A DNA stretch of 6,603 bases, taken from contig JAEYVB010000089.1 of assembly GCA_023429345.1 (NCBI GenBank), forward strand, positions 1 to 6,603, given 5' to 3'. The notes beneath the pieces were generated by a model, which made no database searches, had not been told where the DNA came from, and saw only the letters and a program-made list of their open reading frames with translations. A program made the translations under genes and the position numbers. Each line of letters starts with the position of its first letter. Positions within the stretch are counted from its first letter, which is position 1. This document shows positions 1-5,758 of the stretch, in pieces. The DNA comes from Planctomycetota bacterium. GTDB lineage: Bacteria; Planctomycetota; Phycisphaerae; Phycisphaerales; UBA1924.

Positions 1-8
1 GCGTGGGG

Positions 9-185
9 TCATGGGCATCCTGCGGCGAACAAGCGGGCGAAGCACGCGAAATCGGCGGGCGCGAGGGTGGGGGCCTGGGTGCTCCCATCACAGTTGGCGT
101 AGGGGTCCCCGGCGGCGAAGGCGTGCAGGAAGCAGGTGAAATCGGCGACGTTGAGGGCGGGCGACCCGGTGCTGCCGTCGCAGTT
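9..185 (-). repeat. Two tandem dockerin-like repeats (GC-type) at the protein C-terminus
   Basis: The last 58 codons encode two similar units of 30 and 28 residues. Each begins NCDGST and ends with FAAG, and each has the core ADFxCFxxxFAAG. The D-x-S and A-D-F spacing recalls the calcium loops and helices of dockerins, but with conserved cysteines. Such tails are known from many secreted planctomycete proteins. Their partner is not established, so a role in surface or complex anchoring is inference. Confidence 0.75.
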
Positions 186-1331
186 GGGAGCGCAGCGCGG
201 CACGACCTTGTACACGCCGTCGGCGCCGGCGACATACAGCTCGCCGGAAGCGTCCTCGCCGAAGGCGAACAGGGCGCTGCCGGGGAGTTCGGCCGTGCGG
301 TCGACGAACTCGCCGGCGGAGGGTCCCGCGACGGTGAGCGTCCACTTGCGGCCGGACAGATCGCCGAAGAGCAGGTCGCCGCGCAGGGCGGGGATGGCCG
401 CGCCGCGGTAGACATATCCGCCGATGATGGCCTGCCCGTACACGCGGCCGTACTCAAAGACGGGCGCTGCGTAGCAGGAACCGGCGCCGTCGCACCCGCC
501 CGTGTGCCGGATACCTTCCATGCAGGGCCATCCGAAGTTGATGGCGGTCGACGGCCCCGCCGAGGCCGCGGGCACGCGGTTGACCTCTTCTCGCTGAAGG
601 TCTCCGACATCCCCGACCCAGAGATCGCCCGTGCCGCGGTCGATGCTGCAGCGCCAGGGATTTCTCAGGCCCAGGGCCCAGATCTCCGGCATCGCCGCGA
701 CGGATCCGGCGAACGGGTTGGTCGGCGGAACGGCGTAGTTGCGGCCCGGTTCCGAGGGGAAATCGTCGCGGCGCACGTCGACGCGGAGGATCTTGCCGAG
801 CCAGTTGGTCAGGTCCTGGGCCGCCGCGCCTGCCGCCGCCGCCGTCGAGATGTAGAGGCAACCGTCGGTTCCGAAGCCGATCCATCCGGCGTACTCGCCG
901 CCGGGTCCGGTGACCGTGAGAATCGGGTGAGCCGAGGCGGGATCGGCGGACTCGGGGTTGGTGGGATCCAGCGTGTAGCGAACAACACGGCGGCCGACGG
1001 GAGCCGTCGCCGTGTAAAGGATGTATACAAAGCCGTTGGCCTGGAACTCGGGGTCGAACGCCATCCCCAGCAGCCCGCCGTGCGCGTGGACGAGCAGGTC
1101 GGACGGCGGGCTCAGCGCCGGGGCGGCGAGCACAACGCCGTCACGGACGATGTTGATCGTGCCCTCTCGCAGGGCGACAAACAGGCGGCGCGACTCGCCC
1201 GGCGGCTGGGTCACGCACGTGGCGCTCAAGAACGAGCCCGGCGGGCCGACCGGCACGACGCTAAGACCGACCTGGGCCTGAGCGTGGGCACAGAAGAGCG
1301 ATGCGGAGAAGAGACGCACGAGGCGGCGCAT
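9..1331 (-). CDS. Secreted PQQ-type glucose/sorbosone dehydrogenase-like beta-propeller with C-terminal GC-type dockerin repeats
   Basis: This 440-residue protein resembles soluble PQQ-dependent sugar dehydrogenases, six-bladed beta-propellers that oxidise sugars outside the cytoplasm. Family segments visible are GGLLGMAFDPEF (about 85-96), WIGFGTDGCLYI (150-161), LGKILRVDV (178-186), ALGLRNPWR (219-227), WVGDVGD (238-244), NFGWP (265-269) and GGYVYRG (304-310). The first 19 residues look like a Sec signal peptide ending A-Q-A; F precedes the only early Cys, so a lipobox is unlikely. The tail (383-440) is two NCDGST...ADFxCFxxxFAAG repeats, a planctomycete dockerin-like module. The reading frame stays open 22 codons further upstream, but this ATG follows GGAGG by 7 nt and begins the signal peptide, so I chose it. 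By eye, the usual catalytic His position carries Glu146, so oxidase activity and substrate are uncertain. It lies downstream of tkt, behind a terminator and its own promoter, so it is probably transcribed alone. Confidence 0.85.
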   Translation of the reverse strand: MRRLVRLFSASLFCAHAQAQVGLSVVPVGPPGSFLSATCVTQPPGESRRLFVALREGTINIVRDGVVLAAPALSPPSDLLVHAHGGLLGMAFDPEFQANGFVYILYTATAPVGRRVVRYTLDPTNPESADPASAHPILTVTGPGGEYAGWIGFGTDGCLYISTAAAAGAAAQDLTNWLGKILRVDVRRDDFPSEPGRNYAVPPTNPFAGSVAAMPEIWALGLRNPWRCSIDRGTGDLWVGDVGDLQREEVNRVPAASAGPSTAINFGWPCMEGIRHTGGCDGAGSCYAAPVFEYGRVYGQAIIGGYVYRGAAIPALRGDLLFGDLSGRKWTLTVAGPSAGEFVDRTAELPGSALFAFGEDASGELYVAGADGVYKVVPRCAPNCDGSTGSPALNVADFTCFLHAFAAGDPYANCDGSTQAPTLAPADFACFARLFAAGCP

Positions 1332-1338
1332 GTATTCG

Positions 1339-1343
1339 CCTCC
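1339..1343 (-). promoter_or_regulatory. Strong Shine-Dalgarno that fixes the dehydrogenase-like gene start
   Basis: On the minus strand GGAGG lies 7 nt before the ATG at 1331. This decides for the internal ATG over the upstream in-frame start at 1397, which would add 22 residues in front of the signal peptide and would overlap the predicted promoter. Confidence 0.8.
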
Positions 1344-1353
1344 GGGATATTCC

Positions 1354-1382
1354 AATGTACCGTGCGCCCGAGTCGGCGGCAA
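1354..1382 (-). promoter_or_regulatory. Predicted sigma70-type promoter of the dehydrogenase-like gene
   Basis: On the minus strand TTGCCG (-35, 1377-1382) and TACATT (-10, 1354-1359) are separated by exactly 17 bp. Each hexamer matches the consensus at 4 of 6 positions. Transcription would start about 15 nt before the ATG, leaving just enough leader for the GGAGG site. It lies downstream of the tkt terminator, which fits independent transcription. This is a prediction from sequence only. Confidence 0.45.
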
Positions 1383-1400
1383 CGCGAAAGCGGCCAACCA

Positions 1401-1433
1401 ACAAAAAAGGCCCCGGACTATGCCCAGAGCCTT
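1401..1433 (-). terminator. Rho-independent terminator of the transketolase gene
   Basis: Read on the minus strand, AAGGCTCTGG and CCGGGGCCTT form a 10-bp stem with two G-U pairs and a 7-nt loop, followed by a T-rich run (TTTTGTT). It starts 28 nt after the transketolase stop codon. The 3' arm is the same as that of the dnaN terminator at 4907-4934. Confidence 0.85.
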
Positions 1434-1460
1434 GCATTGGTTGCGGCGGCGTATCTTCCG

Positions 1461-3422
1461 TCACGCCACCTGCAGCATCCGCATCACCGCCTTGACGATG
1501 TCCGCGGCGGTGAGGTTGCACATCTGGAGCATCTCCTCGGGCGTCTTGGCGCTCTTGGGGATGCGCTTGACGTGGAGCTGCTCGAGGGTGAAGGCGTCGC
1601 CGGAGGAGACCAGGGCGTCCGCGATCGCGCTGCCGATGCCGTTGCCGTAGTTGTCCTCGACGCTGAGGACGTAGCCGTTGTTCTCCCCGATGATGTCCAG
1701 CAGCTTCTCGTGCTCGAAGGGGAGAGAGTAGAGGTCGACCAGCGTGGCGCTGATGCCGGCCTTGTCGAGGAGGTCGAGGGCCTTGTTGGCCTCGTGCACC
1801 ATGTAGCCGGCGGCGCAGATCACGACATCCCGGCCCTCCTGGAGCACCTCGAAGCCGCCGAGGTTGAAGACGACATCGTCGGAGTAGATGAACTCGGTGT
1901 CGGGGCGGAGCGTCCGCATGTAGCAGGCGCCCTCATACTCGGCCATCACGCCCGTGAGGCTGTAGGCGGCGTAGGCGTCCGCGGGCTGGAGGAGGTAGCA
2001 CCCGGGGTTGCCGCGGTGGTCCTTCATCGTGGTGAAGGCGCGGAACCAGGCGACATCCGGCAGCGCCATCTGGCTGGGGCCGTCCGAGGCGAGGCTGATG
2101 CCCGCGTGGCTGCCGACGAGCTTGATGTTGGCGCCGGAGTTGATCGCCATCTCCACCTGGTCGTACGCGCGGGTGATGAACTTGGCGAAGGTGTTGACGA
2201 AGGGGATCTTGCCCGCCGCGCTGAGGCCCGCGGCCACGCTCACCATGTTCTGCTCGGCGATCTTGCACTCGAAGAAGCGGTCCTTGTGGTCCTTGGCGAA
2301 CATCTCGGTGAAGGTCGAGTTGGAGACGTCGGCGTCCAGCACGACCACGCGGCTGTTGGCGTGGCCCAGGGCGCGGAGGGCGATGCCGTAGGCCTTGCGG
2401 GTGGCCATCTTCCCCGTGTGCAGCGACGACTCCATGTCGAGCTTCTTCATGGTGTCGGCCAGGGGCGGGAGGTCGCCGGCGACCTCCTCGCGCGGGGCGG
2501 CCGCGGGCGGGGGCTGGATCTCGAAGGCGTCGGAGCTGGCCAGGGCGCTGGTGAGCTGGAGGCGCTTCTCGTCGAGCTCGGTGAGGGCCTTCTTGAGCTG
2601 CTCGCTGCTGGCGGGCTTGCCGTGCCAGCCGCCGCCCTGGACGGCCGCGGAGCCCCAGCCCTTGACGGTCTGGGCGACGATGGCCATGGGCTTGCCGCCC
2701 TCGTTGGCGGAGTTCTCGACGAAGGCGTCGAGGGCGGCCTTGATCTGGTTGGGGTTGTGGCCGTCGATGGTGCGCACGGTGTAGCCGTAGCTCTCGAGCT
2801 TGGCCGAGAGGTTGACCGCGGATTGCTGGTCGGAGACGCGGTCCGCCTGGCCGTACTCGTTGCAGTTGAAGATGGGGAGGACGTTGGTGAGCTTGTGGTC
2901 CTGGATGTAGTCGAGCGCCTCGGCGACCTGGCCCTCGCGGGACTCCCCATCGCCGATGATGCAGTAGATGCGGCGGTCGATGCCGTCGAGCCGCGCCGCG
3001 TTGCCGAGCCCGGCGGCCACCGAGAGCCCCTGGCCGAGCGACCCGGTGGCGGCGTCGAAGAAGGGGAAGCCCTCCATCGGGTTCGGGTGGCCGTCGAGCT
3101 CGCTCCCCGCCTCGCGGAGCTTGCGGAGGTCGGTCATCTGGAGCTTGCGGCGGGATTCGGGCTTGCCGACGGTGACGCCGAGCTTGATGGCCGCGGCGTA
3201 GACGATCGGGACGGCGTGGCCCTCGGAGAGGACGAGGCGGTCGGAGGTGGGATAGTCGGGGTAGTCGGGGCTCCAGCGCATGGTGTGGAAGAGGAGGACG
3301 GTGACGAGGTGCCCGAGGGACATCGCGGAGGTCGGGTGTCCGGCGCCGGCGGCGGCGGTCATCTCGAGGGACATCTTGTCGAGTTCGATGGCTTGGGCGT
3401 GGACGGCGGCTTCGAAGGACAT
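1461..3422 (-). CDS. tkt: Transketolase (animal-type sequence signature)
   Basis: This 653-residue cytoplasmic enzyme should transfer two-carbon ketol units between sugar phosphates in the pentose phosphate pathway, using thiamine diphosphate and a divalent metal. The N-terminal cofactor domain shows GHP (28-30), EGH (67-69), SLGQG (128-132), the ThDP motif GDGE (157-160) through NCN (186-188), and WHGKP (266-270). A Pro/Ala-rich linker (about 301-320) precedes the pyrimidine domain, with the catalytic Glu390 in IAEQN, SHAG (438-441) and DGPSQM (447-452). The C-terminal domain follows to about 650. Length is normal for the family (about 620-670). IAEQNMVS, SHxGxS and DGPSQMAL match the vertebrate-type branch rather than E. 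coli TktA, and there is no DXS-type signature. The frame is open 67 codons upstream, but this ATG follows AAAGGTG and begins where homology begins. It is divergent from dnaN and has its own terminator. Confidence 0.95.
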   Translation of the reverse strand: MSFEAAVHAQAIELDKMSLEMTAAAGAGHPTSAMSLGHLVTVLLFHTMRWSPDYPDYPTSDRLVLSEGHAVPIVYAAAIKLGVTVGKPESRRKLQMTDLRKLREAGSELDGHPNPMEGFPFFDAATGSLGQGLSVAAGLGNAARLDGIDRRIYCIIGDGESREGQVAEALDYIQDHKLTNVLPIFNCNEYGQADRVSDQQSAVNLSAKLESYGYTVRTIDGHNPNQIKAALDAFVENSANEGGKPMAIVAQTVKGWGSAAVQGGGWHGKPASSEQLKKALTELDEKRLQLTSALASSDAFEIQPPPAAAPREEVAGDLPPLADTMKKLDMESSLHTGKMATRKAYGIALRALGHANSRVVVLDADVSNSTFTEMFAKDHKDRFFECKIAEQNMVSVAAGLSAAGKIPFVNTFAKFITRAYDQVEMAINSGANIKLVGSHAGISLASDGPSQMALPDVAWFRAFTTMKDHRGNPGCYLLQPADAYAAYSLTGVMAEYEGACYMRTLRPDTEFIYSDDVVFNLGGFEVLQEGRDVVICAAGYMVHEANKALDLLDKAGISATLVDLYSLPFEHEKLLDIIGENNGYVLSVEDNYGNGIGSAIADALVSSGDAFTLEQLHVKRIPKSAKTPEEMLQMCNLTAADIVKAVMRMLQVA

Positions 3423-3426
3423 AGGA

Positions 3427-3433
3427 CACCTTT
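3427..3433 (-). promoter_or_regulatory. Ribosome binding site of tkt
   Basis: On the minus strand AAAGGTG ends 4 nt before the ATG at 3422. It is a moderate Shine-Dalgarno directly beside the leader hairpin at 3435-3454, and it supports this start over the longer open frame to 3623. Confidence 0.6.
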
Positions 3434-3434
3434 C

Positions 3435-3454
3435 TCGGCGCTTCGATGCGCCGA
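3435..3454 (-). promoter_or_regulatory. Hairpin in the tkt 5' leader, next to the RBS
   Basis: TCGGCGC and GCGCCGA form a perfect 7-bp stem around a 6-nt loop. In the tkt transcript it ends 12 nt before the start codon, directly in front of GAAAGG. It could protect the 5' end or affect ribosome access. With no U run it is not a terminator. Confidence 0.5.
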
Positions 3455-3597
3455 CTCGACAAGCTTCCCGGGGGCAGGCACGGCACCCTCTCGATCCCTT
3501 CCGTGGGATGGGCGTGGCCGTACGAACCCCCAACCACCCCGGACCGAGTCTGCCGGGTGGCGGAGGAGTATCCGCGAAAGCGGGGTGCCCGACAACC

Positions 3598-3614
3598 GTT
3601 CCGGGGCCCGGAAC
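3598..3614. repeat. 17-bp perfect palindrome, candidate operator
   Basis: GTTCCGGG-G-CCCGGAAC is symmetric over 8 bp on each side of a single central base. It lies 100 bp before the dnaN ATG and 175 bp before the tkt ATG. The form suits a dimeric regulator, but I recognise no known family site. Confidence 0.5.
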
Positions 3615-3655
3615 CGGCAACATTTCCGGATCAACCGGCAGATGCCGGCGGCGGT

Positions 3656-3685
3656 TTCACGACGATAGGGCGATGCCGGTACACT
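3656..3685 (+). promoter_or_regulatory. Possible dnaN promoter
   Basis: TTCACG (3656-3661) and TACACT (3680-3685) each match the sigma70 hexamers at 4 of 6 positions and are 18 bp apart. Transcription would begin near 3692, giving a leader of about 22 nt that contains the AGGGAG site. In GC-rich DNA such matches are weak evidence. Confidence 0.3.
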
Positions 3686-3698
3686 TGGCACCATCTTC

Positions 3699-3704
3699 AG
3701 GGAG
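3699..3704 (+). promoter_or_regulatory. Ribosome binding site of dnaN
   Basis: AGGGAG lies 10 nt before the ATG at 3715 and 4 nt before an in-frame GTG at 3709. The spacing favours neither start strongly. The ATG gives the usual MK-V/I/F beginning of beta clamps; the GTG would add only two residues. Confidence 0.6.
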
Positions 3705-3714
3705 CTACGTGAAA

Positions 3715-4884
3715 ATGAAAGTGATCTGCGATCGCGGCGCGCTCTTGGACGCCATCAACCTGATCTCCGGCGTGGTGCAGGCGCGGACCCCCCGCCCCCA
3801 GCTCCAGTGCGTGAAGATTTCCTGCAAAAAATCCGGCAAATCGGGGGAAATGACGCTCTCGGCGACGGATGCCGAGATCTCGCTCCGGCTCCAGACCACG
3901 CAGGTGGATGTGCAGGAGGCCGGGGAGGCCTTGATCCCCGCCGACAAGCTCCGGGGGATCGTCCAGGCCGAGGAGGGGGAGAGCACGCTGACCCTGGAGA
4001 GTGAGCAGGAGGCCTGCCATATCCGGGGGGAGGACGCCAAGTTCAAGGTCTTCGGCTACCCGGCGAGCGAGTTCCCCCCCATCCCGGAGTTCGACAAGAT
4101 CGCGGGCGGCAAGGACGCCAAGGCCACGTTCAGCCACAGCGCCGGGGCGCTGATGAACATGATCAGCCGCACCCTCTTCGCCACCGCCCGCGAGAACAGC
4201 CGCTACGCGATCAACGGCGTGCTGATGCGCCGCGACGGCAGGAAGCTGGAGATGGTCGCGACCGACGGCCGCCGCCTGGCCCTCTGCCGCCAGACCATTG
4301 CTGGCGGCGACAAGGACGCCGCGGCCATCAGCTGCATCATCCCGACCAAGGCGCTGGCGCTCCTCCAGAAGCTGATCGACGACCCCGAGGGCATGGTCCA
4401 GATCGCCATCACGGACAACCAGGTGCTTTTCGCTCTGGGCTCGACCGATGAGGGCGGCAAGGGCGCGGTCCTGACCAGCAACCTCGTCGAGGGCACGTTC
4501 CCGCCCTACGAGGAAGTGATCCCCAAGGACCAGGACAAGAAGATCGTCTTCGACCGCGATGTGCTCTCCTCGGCTGTGCGGCGGGCGGCGCTGCTCACGA
4601 ACGAAGAATCGCGCGGCGTGCGGCTCAAGTTCCACGGCGGCGGCAAGCAGCTGGAGCTCTCGAGCCGCGCCCCGGAGATGGGCGAGGCCGAGATCAACGT
4701 CGATGTCTCCAGCTACGAGGGCGGGGATATCGAGATCGGCTTCAACCCCAGCTTCATCACCGACGCCCTGAAGGTCATCCACGACCCCGAGGTGATCATG
4801 GAGCTCAAGGCCCCGAACAAGCCGGGCCTGATCCGGTCTGGGACGGACTTCATGTACGTGGTGATGCCGGTCAACCTGCAGTAA
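3715..4884 (+). CDS. dnaN: DNA polymerase III subunit beta (sliding clamp)
   Basis: This 389-residue protein is the ring-forming clamp that tethers DNA polymerase III to DNA and recruits partners through clamp-binding motifs. The three repeated clamp domains are at about 1-125, 135-262 and 263-389. Family segments visible are EFPPIPEFD (119-127), SRYAINGVL (162-170), VATDGRRLAL (181-190), TFPPYEEVIP (261-270), LLTNEESRGVRL (293-304) and the C-terminal YVVMPVNLQ (381-389), which matches the E. coli tail that helps form the partner-binding pocket. Length is slightly above E. coli (366). The start is the ATG at 3715; the longer open frame to 3280 runs into the intergenic region and lacks homology. 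The gene stands alone, divergent from tkt and closed by its own terminator, not in the common dnaA-dnaN-recF-gyrB order. Confidence 0.97.
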   Translation: MKVICDRGALLDAINLISGVVQARTPRPQLQCVKISCKKSGKSGEMTLSATDAEISLRLQTTQVDVQEAGEALIPADKLRGIVQAEEGESTLTLESEQEACHIRGEDAKFKVFGYPASEFPPIPEFDKIAGGKDAKATFSHSAGALMNMISRTLFATARENSRYAINGVLMRRDGRKLEMVATDGRRLALCRQTIAGGDKDAAAISCIIPTKALALLQKLIDDPEGMVQIAITDNQVLFALGSTDEGGKGAVLTSNLVEGTFPPYEEVIPKDQDKKIVFDRDVLSSAVRRAALLTNEESRGVRLKFHGGGKQLELSSRAPEMGEAEINVDVSSYEGGDIEIGFNPSFITDALKVIHDPEVIMELKAPNKPGLIRSGTDFMYVVMPVNLQ

Positions 4885-4906
4885 CTGTTCGTAGCCGCCA
4901 GCCCAC

Positions 4907-4934
4907 AAGGCCCCGGTCCGCCGGGGCCTTTTGC
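4907..4934 (+). terminator. Rho-independent terminator of dnaN between convergent genes
   Basis: AAGGCCCCGG and CCGGGGCCTT form a perfect 10-bp stem with a 4-nt loop (TCCG), and the arm runs into TTTT. It begins 22 nt after the dnaN stop and lies just beyond the stop of the minus-strand deacetylase gene. Read from the minus strand the hairpin is followed by TTGTGGGC, a poor T run, so it should work mainly for dnaN. Confidence 0.88.
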
Positions 4935-4935
4935 A

Positions 4936-5667
4936 TTACCGGCCCTGCATCACCAGTTCCGACAACCCGGACAGCCCCAGCGGCTCGGGCGTCCAGAAGC
5001 CCTCCGCGGCCGCGGTGTCGATGCGGGAGCCGAGGAACACCGCCTGGGCCCGGACCCATTCCAGCACCGCCCGGTTCCGGGGATTCACGTCGAACTGGGA
5101 GGCGTACGCGCGGCAGGCGGCGAGCTTGGCCTCGAGGTGGTCGGAGATGTCAAGAAGGAAGCCGGGCTGCGGGCAGATGCGCAGGTGCGTCGCGTAGTAG
5201 TAGAAGAGCCACTTGGGATACATGGGCGGGCCGATACCGGCGTAGCCCTCCGGCGCGGGCATCTCGATCTTCGAGAGCTTGGCGTCGAAGCGGGCATCTT
5301 CGACGATCCGCGTCACCGCCCGATGGTCCGGGTGCGCATCCTGCGGGTAGGGCACGAACAGGATCTGCGCCTGATGCGCACGGATGACGCCCGCGAGCTT
5401 GTGGCGGTTCTCGATCGTGTGCTCGACGAACCGGTTGCGCAGCCCGAGCTGCAGCCGACGGACCGGGTTCGCCGGCGCGGAAAGGATCTCCGCGGCCGCG
5501 GCCGCTTCCCGGGCCCGGATCTCGGGGGATCCGTGGGGTGTGGGCTCGCCGTCCGTGATGTCCAGCAGGAGGACGTTGTGTCCCTGCGCGGCAAAGAGGG
5601 CAACCGCACCGCCCATGCCGAGTTCCTGGTCGTCCGGGTGCGGGCCTACGACGAGTATGTTCGCCAT
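4936..5667 (-). CDS. bshB1: PIG-L/LmbE-family zinc deacetylase, BshB1-like
   Basis: This 243-residue cytoplasmic protein belongs to the PIG-L (LmbE) N-deacetylases. BshB1 members remove acetyl from GlcNAc-malate in bacillithiol synthesis. PHPDDQELGMGG (9-20) supplies the zinc ligands His10 and Asp13 and the general-base Asp12. HPDH (112-115) supplies the third zinc ligand, His115, and the catalytic His112. Towards the C-terminus, FYYY (155-158), LDISDHLEAK (172-181), YASQF (188-192) and AEGFWTPEPL (221-230) parallel Bacillus subtilis BshB1. The ATG at 5667 starts exactly at the family's beta1 strand but has no clear Shine-Dalgarno; the open frame to 5952 only reads across nadD. It is 91 bp downstream of nadD and may share its transcript. 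No bshA or bshC is in the window, so a related sugar deacetylase role is possible. Confidence 0.8.
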   Translation of the reverse strand: MANILVVGPHPDDQELGMGGAVALFAAQGHNVLLLDITDGEPTPHGSPEIRAREAAAAAEILSAPANPVRRLQLGLRNRFVEHTIENRHKLAGVIRAHQAQILFVPYPQDAHPDHRAVTRIVEDARFDAKLSKIEMPAPEGYAGIGPPMYPKWLFYYYATHLRICPQPGFLLDISDHLEAKLAACRAYASQFDVNPRNRAVLEWVRAQAVFLGSRIDTAAAEGFWTPEPLGLSGLSELVMQGR

Positions 5668-5722
5668 GACGCCAAGGGTAGTGGCAGGGGCGGCGGGCGG
5701 CGCATGCTCGGCCCTTCCCGAT

Positions 5723-5745
5723 GGCGTAGAACGCCGCCCGGCGGC
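5723..5745. repeat. Two overlapping inverted repeats in the nadD-deacetylase gap
   Basis: GGCGT-AGA-ACGCC (5723-5735) and GCCGCC-C-GGCGGC (5733-5745) share three bases, so only one can form fully at a time. They start 14 nt after the nadD stop on the minus strand. No T run follows, so this is at best a weak terminator, attenuator or mRNA-end structure. Confidence 0.35.
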
Positions 5746-5758
5746 AAGCAACGATGCA

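Larger units (their letters stand above)
3423..3714. promoter_or_regulatory. Divergent intergenic control region between tkt and dnaN
   Basis: This 292-bp stretch carries no convincing gene of its own, although several frames stay open through it because of the high GC content. It holds the tkt RBS and leader hairpin (3427-3454), a weak 5-bp inverted repeat ATCCC/GGGAT (3494-3509), a 17-bp perfect palindrome (3598-3614), direct repeats AACCGGCA (3612 and 3633) and GATGCCGG (3641 and 3672), and a possible dnaN promoter. I found no clear promoter for tkt and no sequence resembling the DnaA box consensus. Confidence 0.7.

Noticed and set aside
1261..1331. Lipoprotein signal in the dehydrogenase-like protein
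   Set aside because: The Cys follows S-L-F, which does not fit the lipobox rule of a small residue before Cys; A-Q-A suits ordinary signal peptidase.
1933..3537. A 534-codon Arg/Pro-rich frame overlapping tkt on the same strand
   Set aside because: It is an out-of-frame reading of the transketolase gene with extreme Arg/Pro content and no motif.
3..3668. A 1221-codon open frame on the plus strand spanning two minus-strand genes
   Set aside because: It runs antisense to the dehydrogenase-like gene and tkt and across their terminator. Its Gly/Ala/Val/Glu/Arg-rich product has no recognisable domain. Long antisense frames are expected opposite GC-rich codons.
3280..3714. N-terminal extension of dnaN to 3280
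   Set aside because: It would overlap tkt and the divergent control region; clamp homology begins exactly at the ATG at 3715.
3423..3714. Replication origin next to dnaN
   Set aside because: No match resembling TTATCCACA and no AT-rich unwinding stretch is visible; the region is GC-rich throughout.
3697..4908. A 403-codon frame antisense to dnaN
   Set aside because: It mirrors the dnaN codon pattern, with low-complexity Leu/Val/Asp/Gly-rich sequence and no family motif.
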